Notes: generated from the letters alone by a model not told the origin. A DNA stretch of 64,000 nt from Nocardia brasiliensis (GCF_011801125.1 NZ_CP046171.1:4650001-4714000), one strand, 5' to 3'. Shown: positions 21,405 through 30,556, counted from the first letter of the stretch. Translations and numbers: made by a program.

Positions 21405-24400
21405 TCACGTGAGGGTGCGGATCCAATGGCGGGTGGCGGCGGGGTCGATCACGTCGTCGAGTTCGAGGACGGTGGCGGCGGTCAGGGCGCGGCCGTTGGC
21501 GTAGGCGAGGGCGACGAGGTTGTCGAAGGCCTGCTGTCGTTCGGTCGGGTCCTCGATGGCCGCCAGCTCTTTGGCGAAGCCTAGGCGCACCGCGCCTTCC
21601 AAGCCCATGCCGCCGATTTCGCCGGTGGGCCAGGCGATGACGAAGCGCGGTGCGCGAAAAGACCCGGCTGCCATGGCTTGTGCGCCCAGCCCGTAGCCCT
21701 TGCGGACGATGACGGTGCCCCACGGCACGGACATGCCCGCAGCGTCGATGAAAAGGCGGCTGAACTTGGTGACGGTGGCGTCGCGTTCGGCATCCGGCCC
21801 GACCATGAAACCCGGTGTGTCGCACAGGGAGACGATGGGCAGCCCGTGGGCGTCGCATAGCCGGAGGAAGGCGCTGAGTTTGTCGGCGGCGGGTGCGTCG
21901 ATGGCCCCGCCGAGATGGTGGCAGTTGTTGGCGATCAGTCCGTAGGGGCGCCCTTCGACGCGGATGAGCGCGGTGACGATGCCGACGGCCCAGTCCGCGC
22001 GCAGCTCTAGCACGGAGTCCACGTCGGCGATCGAGGCGATGGCGTCCCGGATATCGAAGGCGCGCAGGCGATTATCCGGCACCACGTGCCGGGACAGCCG
22101 GTGGTCGGGTGCGGTCCACTCCGGCGTCGACCCTTGGAAGTAGGACAGATACCGCTGGGCGATTCGGGTCGCCTCGGCCTCGTCGGCGGCGACGATGTGC
22201 ACCACGCCGTTGCGCCGCTGCACCTCGACCGGGCCGATGTCCTCCGGCGCGTAGACGCCGAGGCCACCACCCTCGATCATGGCCGGGCCACCCATGCCGA
22301 TATTGGCGTCGGGCGTGGCGATCACGACATCGCACATGCCGAGCAGCGCGGCGTTGCCCGCGAAACAGCGACCGGAGACCACGCCGACCAGCGGCACCCG
22401 CCCCGACAGCGCGCCCATGGCGCGGAAGGTGGTGACGTCGAGGCCGGAGATGCCGCCGTGGTCCGTATCGCCGGGCCTGCCACCGCCGCCCTCGGTGTAG
22501 AAGATCACCGGAAGTTCTTGGGCGCGAGCCAGTTCCAGCAGACGATCGGTCTTGGCGTGATTGCGCATGCCCTGGGTTCCCGCCAGCACCGTGTAGTCGT
22601 AGGACATGACGACCACCCTGGTGCGGTCCGCGCCGAACCGATCGGCGTTGACGGTGGCCACTCCCCCGACCAGACCGTCCGCCGGGGTGTTCGCGATCAG
22701 ATCCTCCGCACTGCGACGCAACCGCTGCGCGGCGACCGCGAGCGCGCCGTACTCGACGAAGCTGCCGTCGTCGACCAGATCCGCGATGTTCTCGCGGGCG
22801 GTGCGCCTGCCGAGCCGGTGCCGTTTGGCGACGGCCTCGGGCCGCGCCTCGTCCAGGCCGACCCGGTGCCGGTCGTCGACCTCGGCGAGATCGGGGCGGA
22901 TCGCATCGAGAGCGATCACCGCGTCGGCGGCGACCGGCCCGTCGTGGTCGGCCGGCGTCCAGATCAGCAGCGGCGCATGCGGATCCACCGTCGCACCGGG
23001 CTCGACCAGGTGCCGCCGCACCCGCAACGCCTGCTCGGCGCGCAGCACGTGCTGCATCTTCATCGCCTCGAGCACCGCGACCTCGGCGCCCGCAGGCACG
23101 ACCGCGCCCGGTTCGACCAGGCTGACCAGCGTGCCGCCCATCGGCGAGCGCACCACGGACTCGTCGTCGCCGAGCGCGACCGACTCGACCGCCGCGACCG
23201 CGTCCGAATGCGTCACCGGCACATAGTCACTCGCCTTCCCGATCAGACCGGCCAGGTTCTCCTCGAACCACGAGGTGGACACCGGCGCGCCGTCGGCGAG
23301 AACGTCGAGTGCCGCGCGCAGCAGCGCCAGATTCGTATCGATGCCGCGCACCACGGCTTCGGCCAGCGCGTCCGAACACCGCCGCACCGCGGCGGGATAG
23401 GTCGCGCCCCGGGTGATCACCTTGGCGACCAGCGAATCGAATTGCGCCCCTTGCCGCATCCCGGTGTAGGCGGCCGTGTCGACCCGCACCCCCGAGCCGG
23501 TCGGCGCGGCGAACTCGGTCACGGTGCCGGTGCTCGGCAGCACTTCCCCACCCGCCGTGACGATCTCGGCGTTCACCCGGGCCTGCACCGCGTAGCCACG
23601 CGGCCCGAGGCCCGGATCGGCGGCACCGACCGGCAGGTCGGCGAGGGTGCGGCCGAGCGCCAGATCCAGTTGGAGTGCGACCAGGTCGACACCCGTGACC
23701 TCCTCGGTCACCGTGTGCTCGACCTGCAGTCGCGGGTTGACCTCGAGGAACCACGCCTCGGCACCGCGCACCAGGAATTCGACCGTGAGCACGCCGCGGC
23801 CGCCGACCGACTCGGCCAGGCGGACGGCGTCGCGGTGCAGCCGTTCCCGCAGCGCCGCATCGAGATTCGGGGCGGGCGCGATCTCGATCAGTTTCTGGTG
23901 GCGGCGCTGGACGCTGCAGTCGCGGTCGCCGAGCGCGACCGCGCGCACACCGTCGGCGACCACCTGCACCTCGATATGCCGGGCGGCCGTGATCAACGCT
24001 TCGGCGTACACCGCGGCGTCGCCGAACCCGGCGGCCGCTTCCGCGCGGCATCGCGCGTACGTCTCGTCCAGCAGTGCCGGATCACGCACCGCGCGCATGC
24101 CACGCCCGCCGCCGCCGGCCACGGCCTTCACCATCACCCCGTCCGGGTGCGCCGCGAGCAGTGCGGCGATCGCCGTGACACCGTCCGCGGCCGCGGTGGC
24201 GGGCAGCACCGGCACGCCCGCGCGCTCGGCCGCCGCCCGCGCGGCCACCTTGTCCCCGAAGATCCTGAGCACCTCGGGCGAGGGACCGACGAAGATCAGT
24301 TCCGCCGCGGCGCACGCGGCCGCGAGTTCCGCACTCTCGCTGAGGAATCCGTAGCCCGGATGCACCAGCGCGCCCGGCCCGGCCTGCCGCGCCGCCGCCA

Positions 24401-24590
24401 CCACCGCCGCCACGTCCAGGTACGCGGCCGCTCCGGTGCCCGGCAGGGGCACCGCCTCGTCCGCGAGTCGCACAGGCAGCGCCGCGGCCTCCTCGGCGGT
24501 GTGCACCGCGACCGTGCCCCACTCCCGCTCGCGAGCCGTCCGCACCACGCGAACCGCCACCTCACCCCGATTCACCACCGCCACGCGCAT
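21405..24590 (-). CDS. Single-chain acyl-CoA carboxylase (BC-BCCP-CT fusion; long-chain type)
   Basis: A 1061-residue biotin-dependent carboxylase starting at ATG 24590 (MRVAVVNRGEVAVRVVR). Biotin carboxylase occupies about 1-450, with ATP-grasp VKAVAGGGGRGMRAV and FLEVNPRLQVEHTVTE. A linker precedes the biotinyl domain, with the carrier Lys in VLEAMKMQH (about residue 520). The carboxyltransferase follows (about 570-1061), with GVATVNADRFGADRTRVVVM and GAQAMAAGSF and an acyl-CoA-binding C half. One polypeptide of about 110 kDa with all three activities matches the single-chain long-chain acyl-CoA carboxylase whose structure was solved from Mycobacterium avium subsp. paratuberculosis. Most actinobacterial carboxylases are split (AccA3 plus AccD). 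The BVMO gene lies upstream, same strand, after a 356-bp repeat tract. Confidence 0.9.
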   Translation of the reverse strand: MRVAVVNRGEVAVRVVRTAREREWGTVAVHTAEEAAALPVRLADEAVPLPGTGAAAYLDVAAVVAAARQAGPGALVHPGYGFLSESAELAAACAAAELIFVGPSPEVLRIFGDKVAARAAAERAGVPVLPATAAADGVTAIAALLAAHPDGVMVKAVAGGGGRGMRAVRDPALLDETYARCRAEAAAGFGDAAVYAEALITAARHIEVQVVADGVRAVALGDRDCSVQRRHQKLIEIAPAPNLDAALRERLHRDAVRLAESVGGRGVLTVEFLVRGAEAWFLEVNPRLQVEHTVTEEVTGVDLVALQLDLALGRTLADLPVGAADPGLGPRGYAVQARVNAEIVTAGGEVLPSTGTVTEFAAPTGSGVRVDTAAYTGMRQGAQFDSLVAKVITRGATYPAAVRRCSDALAEAVVRGIDTNLALLRAALDVLADGAPVSTSWFEENLAGLIGKASDYVPVTHSDAVAAVESVALGDDESVVRSPMGGTLVSLVEPGAVVPAGAEVAVLEAMKMQHVLRAEQALRVRRHLVEPGATVDPHAPLLIWTPADHDGPVAADAVIALDAIRPDLAEVDDRHRVGLDEARPEAVAKRHRLGRRTARENIADLVDDGSFVEYGALAVAAQRLRRSAEDLIANTPADGLVGGVATVNADRFGADRTRVVVMSYDYTVLAGTQGMRNHAKTDRLLELARAQELPVIFYTEGGGGRPGDTDHGGISGLDVTTFRAMGALSGRVPLVGVVSGRCFAGNAALLGMCDVVIATPDANIGMGGPAMIEGGGLGVYAPEDIGPVEVQRRNGVVHIVAADEAEATRIAQRYLSYFQGSTPEWTAPDHRLSRHVVPDNRLRAFDIRDAIASIADVDSVLELRADWAVGIVTALIRVEGRPYGLIANNCHHLGGAIDAPAADKLSAFLRLCDAHGLPIVSLCDTPGFMVGPDAERDATVTKFSRLFIDAAGMSVPWGTVIVRKGYGLGAQAMAAGSFRAPRFVIAWPTGEIGGMGLEGAVRLGFAKELAAIEDPTERQQAFDNLVALAYANGRALTAATVLELDDVIDPAATRHWIRTLT

Positions 24591-24946
24591 CCGGTCAGTC
24601 TCCCTGATCCCGCTGCCCGGCCTGCACCGCACCGCCCAGCGTGTTCCGGGCTCCGGTGTATCGCGACGTGATCGACGACCGGCCACACCCGACGACGCCG
24701 AGCCAGTTACGCGGTACGCGGCCGTCAGTGGCCGCACCCCGCGACGCCGGGCCGATTACCACGGCGCGAAGAGCCGCCGGTTCGACGCACCTCGGCGGCC
24801 ACGGCACGCAACTCGATTCGGCCACCGGCAGCACCTGGCGACGCCGCCAGCTACCCGGTGCGAGTAGCCGCCAGTCCATGCGCCACAGCGGCCACGGCAC
24901 GCAACTCGATTCGACGACCGGGCAGTGCCGGAGGGCTCCCGGAGTG
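24591..24946. repeat. Intergenic tract of about 95-bp degenerate tandem repeats
   Basis: Between the carboxylase start and the BVMO stop are at least two, probably three, degenerate copies of a unit of about 93-95 bp. The clearest shared block is a perfect 26-bp direct repeat at 24795-24820 and 24888-24913 (starting GCGGCCACGGCACGCAACTC). The unit also includes a CGGTGCGxGTxGCCxCCAGT segment near 24857-24880 that recurs inside the real end of the BVMO gene (about 24953-24972) and, more degenerate, near 24713-24735. The copies therefore look like duplicated and decayed BVMO 3' ends. No gene is credible here; the carboxylase promoter must lie within or next to it. Confidence 0.6.
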
Positions 24947-26452
24947 TTACGCGGTGCGGGTGGCCACCAGTGGACGCGCTTCGGCGGCGTGCGACGCGCG
25001 GGTGAAGGTGAGGACGCCGTCGTCCAGGGGCGCCTTGCGCAGCATCTTGCGGTCACGGAAGTAGCTGTTGATGACCTGCCAGGGGCCGCGGGTGCCCTGG
25101 CGCGGCATGACCGCGTCGCCGCGCTGGATGTATCCCGAGGTGAGGGCGCCGCCCATGACCGAATCGGGGGAACGGTCGCCCTCCTCGGCGATCGCCTCCA
25201 TCCTGGTGTAGCCGTGCTCGCGCATGTGGTTGAGCACCCGGCAGAAGTACTCGGCGGCCAGGTCGGCCTTCAGGGTCCAGGACGCGTTGGTGTAGCCGAG
25301 CACCATCATCGCGTTCGGGACGCCGTCGAGCATCGTGCCCTTGTAAACGACCCGGTCACGGGTGACGACGGGCTCGCCATCGATCTCCAGGGTCGCCCCG
25401 CCCAGCATCTGCACCCGCAGCCCGGTCGCGCTCACCACGATGTCGGCGGCCAGTTCTTCCCCGGACGCGAGCCGGATACCGCGCTCGGTGAAGGTCTCGA
25501 TGCGATCGGTGACGATGGACGCCTTACTGCTGCGCAACACCCGGAACAGATCACCGTTGGGCACGACGCACAGGCGCTGATCCCACGGGTTGTAGGACGG
25601 CGTGAAGTGCCGCATATCGATCTTGTTGCCGATCTGGGCCCGCACCGCGGCGAGCAGCACCCGGCGCGAGGCGGCTGGATTGGTGCGCGAGAGTTCGAAA
25701 CTGGCGCGCTGCAAGGCGATATTGCGGGCCCGTCCGATCCGGTAGGCCACCTTGTCGGGCACCTTGGCCAGCTTCATGCCGACCGCGACCGGGTCGTTGG
25801 CCGGCAGCGTGGTGATGTAGGTGGGCGAGCGCTGCAGCATGGTGACGTGCGCGGCGTCGTCGCTCATCGCGGGGATCAGGGTAATCGCGGTCGCGCCGCT
25901 GCCGATCACCACGACCTTCTTGCCCCGGTAGTCGAGGTCCTCCGGCCAGTGCTGCGGGTGCACGATCTGCCCGCCGAAGTCCGCCGCACCGGGGAACTCG
26001 GGGAGGTAGCCGTTGTCGTAGTCGTAGTAGCCGGTGCAGCCGACCAGGAAATTGCTGGTGAAGGTCTCGACCGCGCCGGTCTGCTCGTCGAGCGCCTCGA
26101 CCGTCCAGGTCTCGGTCGCGCTGGACCAGCGGGCGGTGGTCACCTTGCGACCGAAGTGGATGTGCTCGGTGACGCCGTATTCGGCGGCCGTGTCCTCGAC
26201 GTACTGCCGGATGTGCGGCCCGTCGGCGAGCACCTTGGTGCCGTTCCACGGGCGGAAGCCGTAGCCGAAGGTGTACATGTCCGAGTCGGACCTGATGCCC
26301 GGGTACTTGAACAGGTCCCAGGTGCCACCGATCGCGGTGCGGCGCTCCAGGATGGCGTAGCTGCGTCCGGTCTGCTCGCGCGTCAGGTGGCAGGCCATAC
26401 CGATTCCGGAAAGCCCGGCACCGATGATCAGTACGTCGACATGCCGCGTCAT
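24947..26452 (-). CDS. EthA-like flavin-containing Baeyer-Villiger monooxygenase
   Basis: A 501-residue FAD/NADPH enzyme. It has the N-terminal FAD fingerprint DVLIIGAGLSGIGMACHL, GGTWDLFKYPGIRSDSDMYT, the BVMO signature FGGQIVHPQHWPEDLD (FxGxxxHxxxW) and the NADPH fingerprint KKVVVIGSGATAI. Later blocks HFTPSYNPWDQRLCVVPNGD and GYTNASWTLKADL are very close to M. tuberculosis EthA, which oxidises ketones and activates ethionamide-type thioamides. Nocardia genomes hold several such paralogs, and no ethR-like TetR gene is adjacent here, so EthA identity is not certain. Divergently oriented from the alkanesulfonate operon with 230 bp between. Confidence 0.9.
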   Translation of the reverse strand: MTRHVDVLIIGAGLSGIGMACHLTREQTGRSYAILERRTAIGGTWDLFKYPGIRSDSDMYTFGYGFRPWNGTKVLADGPHIRQYVEDTAAEYGVTEHIHFGRKVTTARWSSATETWTVEALDEQTGAVETFTSNFLVGCTGYYDYDNGYLPEFPGAADFGGQIVHPQHWPEDLDYRGKKVVVIGSGATAITLIPAMSDDAAHVTMLQRSPTYITTLPANDPVAVGMKLAKVPDKVAYRIGRARNIALQRASFELSRTNPAASRRVLLAAVRAQIGNKIDMRHFTPSYNPWDQRLCVVPNGDLFRVLRSSKASIVTDRIETFTERGIRLASGEELAADIVVSATGLRVQMLGGATLEIDGEPVVTRDRVVYKGTMLDGVPNAMMVLGYTNASWTLKADLAAEYFCRVLNHMREHGYTRMEAIAEEGDRSPDSVMGGALTSGYIQRGDAVMPRQGTRGPWQVINSYFRDRKMLRKAPLDDGVLTFTRASHAAEARPLVATRTA

Positions 26453-26682
26453 TGGGGAACTCGTTTCGTCTGGTCGGTCGCGCTCTGGACTCCGTCGCCC
26501 AGAGTTGACGCCAGGTTACGTGTTATCAACAGTTACGTCTAGCCGGGTGAGCGCCGTGGCGGGCCGTAATTAAAACCTGGCTGGTTGCAAACGCTGACTC
26601 CGCGCCGCCGGGCGCTCAGCATGGATGACTGCGGCGCGCCCTGGTGCGCGGCGTGCTTCTTGTCCCCTACCCGAGGTGTCGC
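26453..26682. promoter_or_regulatory. Divergent promoter region with GTTACGT direct repeats
   Basis: The gap between the BVMO and sulfonate operon holds GTTACGT twice (26515-26521 and 26532-26538, 17 bp apart), around a TGTTATCAACA near-palindrome. This is the only AT-richer part of the gap together with GTAATTAAAAC (about 26568-26578), which probably marks the operon promoter. A regulator (TetR- or LysR-like) could bind the repeat, but none is encoded next door. A cysteine-rich reading frame starts at ATG 26621 (see findings). Confidence 0.4.
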
Positions 26683-27501
26683 GTGTCATCAATTGCCTTG
26701 GAGCCGACAGCGATTCGGGTTCGGTCGGCCGCCCGGTGGCGGCCGCGCAAGTCCTGGCTGCGGGTGCTCAGCCCGCTCGTGCTGGTGCTCGCCTGGCAGC
26801 TCGCCAGCGCCACCGGCGCCCTCCCGGAACGGCTGCTCGCCTCGCCGATAACAATCGTGCACACCACCGGCGAGTTGCTCGGCGCGGGCACCCTGCAGGA
26901 GGCGGTCGCGGTCTCGCTCGGGCGCGCGACGACCGGTTTCGCCGTCGGCGCGGCGCTCGGCATCGGCCTTGCCGTGCTGGCCGGGCTGAGCACGGTCGGC
27001 GAATACGTGGTCGATCCGCCGATGCAGATGCTGCGCACGGTGCCCTTCTACGGGTTGATCCCGCTGCTCATCCTGTGGTTCGGCATCGGCGAGCTGCCCA
27101 AGGTGGTGCTGGTTGCCTTCGGCGCGGCGATTCCGTTGTACCTCAACACCTTCGCGGGCATCCGCGGCGTGGACGGCAAGCTGGCCGAGCTCGCCAGGGT
27201 GCAGCGGCTCAGCCGCCTCGCCCTGCTCGGGCACATCGTGCTGCCCGGTGCGCTGCCGCAGACCCTGGTCGGCCTGCGGCAGTCCCTCGGTGTGGCGTGG
27301 CTGGCCCTGATCGTGGCCGAACAGGTGAACGCCGACGCCGGGCTCGGCTTCCTGATCAACGACGCCCGCGAATTCCTGCGGACCGACGTGATCGTCGTCG
27401 GCCTGCTGGTGTACTGCGTGCTCGGTCTGCTGACCGACGCGCTGGTCCGATTGATCGAGCGGAAGGCGCTGGCATGGCGACGCGGATTTCTGGGGCAGTG
27501 A
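26683..27501 (+). CDS. ssuC: Sulfonate/taurine ABC transporter permease (SsuC-like)
   Basis: A 272-residue integral membrane protein with about six helices. GTG 26683 is chosen as start because GAGG lies 6 bases before it and the upstream in-frame ATG (26644) adds non-family residues. The EAA loop is seen in LARVQRLSRLALLGHIVLPG followed by ALPQTLVGLRQSLGVAWLALI, as in the BPD_transp_1 permeases of the SsuC/TauC/NrtB group. MLRTVPFYGLIPLLILWFGI is also characteristic. First gene of a four-gene operon with ATPase, binding protein and SsuD monooxygenase, so alkanesulfonates are the expected substrate. Confidence 0.9.
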   Translation: MSSIALEPTAIRVRSAARWRPRKSWLRVLSPLVLVLAWQLASATGALPERLLASPITIVHTTGELLGAGTLQEAVAVSLGRATTGFAVGAALGIGLAVLAGLSTVGEYVVDPPMQMLRTVPFYGLIPLLILWFGIGELPKVVLVAFGAAIPLYLNTFAGIRGVDGKLAELARVQRLSRLALLGHIVLPGALPQTLVGLRQSLGVAWLALIVAEQVNADAGLGFLINDAREFLRTDVIVVGLLVYCVLGLLTDALVRLIERKALAWRRGFLGQ

Positions 27502-28274
27502 TCACCGACGAGTCGGTCCGCACGCCCGCCTCGGCCGAGCGGGAAGCGGCTGCCGTGGCCGCGCCCGCGGCGCCCGTCGCCCAGGTGCGCGGCCTGGTCC
27601 GCGACTTCGACGGCAGGCGCGTGCTCGACGGTCTCGAGCTCGAGCTCGCCCCCGGCGAGTTCGTCGCGCTGCTCGGCCGCAGCGGATCGGGCAAGTCCAC
27701 CCTGCTGCGCGCCTTGGCGGGCCTCGATGAGGGGGTGCGGGGTGAGTTGCACACGCGAGGCACGATCGCCGTCGCCTTCCAGGAACCGCGCCTGGTGCCC
27801 TGGAAGCGCGTGCTGGCGAACGTGTATCTCGGTCTGCGACAGCGGGATCCGAAGCGGGCGGCGCGGGCCGCCCTGGCCGAGGTCGGCTTGGCCGAGCGGG
27901 CCGAGGCGTGGCCGCTGACCCTCTCCGGCGGTGAGGCCCAACGCGTCAGCCTGGCCCGTGCGCTGGTGCGGGAACCGGATCTGCTGCTGCTCGACGAGCC
28001 GTTCAGCGCCTTGGACGCGCTCACCCGGATCACCATCCACCGGCTCGTCATCGAGCTGTGGCAGCGCCGCAAGCCCGCCGTCCTGCTGGTCACCCACGAC
28101 GTGGAAGAGGCGTTGCGACTGGCCGATCGGGTGCTGGTGCTCGGCGCAGGCCGGATCGCCCACGAGTCCCGCATCGAGCTGCCGCGGCCGCGCCGCAGCG
28201 AACATCCCCAACTGCTCACCCTGCGCAACACACTGCTCGCCCAGCTGGGCGTGGCACCGGAAGGAACCGCATGA
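27474..28274 (+). CDS. ssuB: Sulfonate ABC transporter ATPase (SsuB-like)
   Basis: A 266-residue nucleotide-binding protein. ATG 27474 overlaps the permease by 28 bp and has GGAAGG upstream; GTG 27498, overlapping the permease stop as GTGA, is an alternative. Walker A is LLGRSGSGKSTLL, Q-loop VAFQEPRLVPWKRVLANV (the VPW after the Q-loop is typical of SsuB/TauB), signature LSGGEAQRVSLARAL, Walker B LLLLDEPFSALDAL and switch His in LLVTHDVEEAL. All elements are intact. The N-terminus is some 25 residues longer than usual, in line with the later alternative start. Confidence 0.92.
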   Translation: MATRISGAVITDESVRTPASAEREAAAVAAPAAPVAQVRGLVRDFDGRRVLDGLELELAPGEFVALLGRSGSGKSTLLRALAGLDEGVRGELHTRGTIAVAFQEPRLVPWKRVLANVYLGLRQRDPKRAARAALAEVGLAERAEAWPLTLSGGEAQRVSLARALVREPDLLLLDEPFSALDALTRITIHRLVIELWQRRKPAVLLVTHDVEEALRLADRVLVLGAGRIAHESRIELPRPRRSEHPQLLTLRNTLLAQLGVAPEGTA

Positions 28275-29275
28275 AAGCCGCGAGGCTGCTGCTCGCAACG
28301 ACACTCGCCCTGGTGGCCGCGCTCGGCACGGCCTGCGGGTCCGACCAGGCCGACGATACGGCGCTGCGGCCGGACGGCTCGGTCGATCTGGCCAAGGTGA
28401 CGCTGCGCCTGGGCGATCAGAAGGGCATCGGGCTGCAGGCGCTGCTGACCGCCGCTGGCGAGCTGGACCAAACCCCGTACCGGATCGAATGGTCGCAGTA
28501 CCAGGCCGGCCCGCCGATGCTGGAGGCGATCAATTCCGGCGCGGTCGATTTCGGCGGCGTCGGCAACTCGCCGCCGGTCTTCGCGGCGGCCGCCAAATCG
28601 GCGATCAAGATCGTCGGTGCGTATCAGTCCGGCAAAGAGGGCCAGGGCATCGTCGTGCCCAAGGACTCGCCGCTGCGTACCCCGCAAGACCTGCGCGGCA
28701 AGAAAATCGCGGTCACCAAGGGCAGCTCCGCGCATCATCACCTGCTCACCGTGCTGAACAAGGCGGGGATCGAGTGGGGCCAGATCGAGCCGCAATACCT
28801 GCAACCGCCGGACGCGCTGGCCGCGCTGTCCACCGGCCGGGTGGACGCCTGGGCCATCTGGGATCCGTACACCGCGCAGGCCGAGCAGCAGTCGAACGCG
28901 CGAATCCTGGTGGACGGCAACGGTTACATCACCGGCGACGCCTTCTTCGTCGCGGGCGCCAAGACGCTGGACCGCAAAGGGACCACCGCCGCGCTGCGCG
29001 ATCTGCTCGCCCGCATCGCACGGGCGCACACCTGGGTCAACGAGCATCCCGAGCAGTGGGCGAAGACCTACGCCGAACTCACCGGCCTGCCCTATGACGT
29101 GATCATCGCCGTCGTCAAGCGGGGTCGCTACGTCGACCATCAGCTCGACGCGTCCACCATCGCCGCCGAACAGGGCGTGGCCGACGCCTTCGCCGACGCC
29201 GGGCTCATTCCGCGCAAGGTCACCATCGCCGACTACATCGACACCCGCTTCAACGACCTGTTCCCCGCTTCCTGA
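28271..29275 (+). CDS. ssuA: Sulfonate-binding lipoprotein (SsuA-like)
   Basis: A 334-residue periplasmic-type binding protein anchored as a lipoprotein: hydrophobic signal, lipobox LGTAC (Cys22). Its ATG overlaps the ATPase stop (ATGA). The NMT1/SsuA fold is shown by RIEWSQYQAGPPMLEAINSG, DFGGVGNSPPVFAAAAKSAI, GKKIAVTKGSSAHHHLLTVL and RVDAWAIWDPYTAQAEQQ. These are the standard ligand-site blocks of aliphatic sulfonate and taurine binders. It delivers substrate to the SsuC/SsuB transporter encoded just upstream. Frame intact and of normal length. Confidence 0.92.
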   Translation: MKAARLLLATTLALVAALGTACGSDQADDTALRPDGSVDLAKVTLRLGDQKGIGLQALLTAAGELDQTPYRIEWSQYQAGPPMLEAINSGAVDFGGVGNSPPVFAAAAKSAIKIVGAYQSGKEGQGIVVPKDSPLRTPQDLRGKKIAVTKGSSAHHHLLTVLNKAGIEWGQIEPQYLQPPDALAALSTGRVDAWAIWDPYTAQAEQQSNARILVDGNGYITGDAFFVAGAKTLDRKGTTAALRDLLARIARAHTWVNEHPEQWAKTYAELTGLPYDVIIAVVKRGRYVDHQLDASTIAAEQGVADAFADAGLIPRKVTIADYIDTRFNDLFPAS

Positions 29276-29289
29276 GGAGTTGGCCCACC

Positions 29290-30435
29290 ATGACTTTGTC
29301 GTTCCACTGGTTCCTGCCCACCTACGGTGATTCCCGCGGCCTGGTCGCGGGCGGGCACGGCACCTTCATGTCCGGCGACCGCCCGGCCACCCTGCGCTAT
29401 CTGAACCAGATCGGCGCCGCGGCCGAGGACAACGGCTTCGAGGCGGTGCTCACCCCGACCGGCGCCTGGTGCGAGGACGCCTGGCTCACCACGGCGATGC
29501 TGGTCGACACCACCGAAACGCTGAAGTTCCTCGTGGCGTTCCGGCCCGGTCTGGTGAGCCCGACGCTGGCCGCGCAGATGGCTGGCACCTTCCAGCGGCA
29601 CTCGCGGGGCAGGCTGCTGCTGAACGTGGTGACCGGCGGCGAACCGCACGAGCAGCAGGCCTACGGCGACTTCCTGGACAAGGACCAGCGCTACGCGCGC
29701 ACCGGCGAATTCCTGCACGTCGTCCGCGAGCTGTGGACCGCGCAGGAGCCGATCTCGTTCGAGGGCGAGCACGTGAAGGTCCGTGACGCGCTGCTGAGCA
29801 ACCGGCCCGATCCGATCCCGCCGATCTTCTTCGGCGGATCCTCCGCGCCCGCGGGACCGGTCGCGGCCCGCTATGCCGACACCTATCTCACCTGGGGTGA
29901 ACCGCTGCTCGCGGTCAGCAGGAAACTGGAATGGATCCGCCGCCTGGCCGTCGACGCGGGCCGGGTGCTCGACTACGGCCTGCGCATCCACGTGATCAGC
30001 CGCGACACCTCCGAGCAGGCCTGGGCCGAGGCCGATCGGCTGTTGCAGGGCATCGACCCCGCCGACATCGAGCGCGTGCAGGCCAGCCTGGCGCGCAGCG
30101 AGTCCGAGGGCCAGCGCCGGATGTCGGAACTGCACGGCGGCAGCACCGACCGGCTCGAGATCGCGCCCAACCTATGGGCTGGCGTCGGGCTGGTCCGCGG
30201 CGGCGCGGGAACCGCGCTGGTCGGCTCGCACGCCGAGGTCGCCGAGCGCCTGATCGAGTACTCGAAGCTGGGCATCAGCCATTTCATCCTCTCCGGCTAC
30301 CCGCACCTCGAGGAGGCGTACTGGTTCGGCGAGGGCGTGCTGCCGATCCTCGAGCGCAAGGGCCTGTGGCGGCATCCGACGCGCGGGACCGCCCCGCGCG
30401 CGGCCACGCCGTTCGCCGCGTCCGCCAGCAGCTGA
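29290..30435 (+). CDS. ssuD: FMNH2-dependent alkanesulfonate monooxygenase (SsuD)
   Basis: A 381-residue luciferase-like enzyme, the same length as E. coli SsuD, preceded by GAGGAG and 14 bp after ssuA. It converts alkanesulfonates with FMNH2 and O2 to aldehyde plus sulfite, releasing sulfur for assimilation. Family marks are FHWFLPTYGDSR at the start, the Cys of the SsuD active-site region (TGAWCEDAW), FQRHSRGRLLLNVVTGGEPH, FGGSSAPAGPVAARYADTYL and HFILSGYPHLEEAYWFGEGV. The flavin reductase SsuE is not in the operon, so reduced flavin must come from elsewhere. Last gene of the unit. Confidence 0.93.
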   Translation: MTLSFHWFLPTYGDSRGLVAGGHGTFMSGDRPATLRYLNQIGAAAEDNGFEAVLTPTGAWCEDAWLTTAMLVDTTETLKFLVAFRPGLVSPTLAAQMAGTFQRHSRGRLLLNVVTGGEPHEQQAYGDFLDKDQRYARTGEFLHVVRELWTAQEPISFEGEHVKVRDALLSNRPDPIPPIFFGGSSAPAGPVAARYADTYLTWGEPLLAVSRKLEWIRRLAVDAGRVLDYGLRIHVISRDTSEQAWAEADRLLQGIDPADIERVQASLARSESEGQRRMSELHGGSTDRLEIAPNLWAGVGLVRGGAGTALVGSHAEVAERLIEYSKLGISHFILSGYPHLEEAYWFGEGVLPILERKGLWRHPTRGTAPRAATPFAASASS

Positions 30436-30520
30436 CCTGACAAAGTCGCAGGCAAAACGGGGCGCGGATGATCGAATGGGGATCCCCAGTTAACGATCAC
30501 TGACTGACTTCGATGAGAAT

Positions 30521-30556
30521 GTCCCTCGGTCCGGCTTACCGGCGGGACCGAGGGAC
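30521..30556 (+). terminator. Strong 12-bp hairpin between ssuD and the amino-acid permease gene
   Basis: GTCCCTCGGTCC (30521-30532) and GGACCGAGGGAC (30545-30556) pair perfectly over 12 bp with a 12-nt loop that itself contains CCGG/CCGG. It lies 85 bp after ssuD and only 17 bp before the permease ATG. As a terminator it would end the sulfonate operon. Because it sits so close to the next ribosome binding site (AAGGGAG), it could also act as a 5' UTR attenuator or translational control element. There is no U tract. Confidence 0.6.

Noticed and set aside
22086..24671. Long plus-strand frame opposite the 1061-aa carboxylase
   Set aside because: Shadow of the real gene with His/Arg/Gly-rich composition and no motif.
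24595..25056. Minus-strand frame with repeated SSCVPWP motifs
   Set aside because: It arises from the degenerate nucleotide repeats in the gap and overlaps the BVMO end in another frame; no RBS or homologous protein pattern supports a gene.
24641..26542. Long plus-strand frame opposite the BVMO gene
   Set aside because: Shadow of the BVMO; composition is not protein-like.
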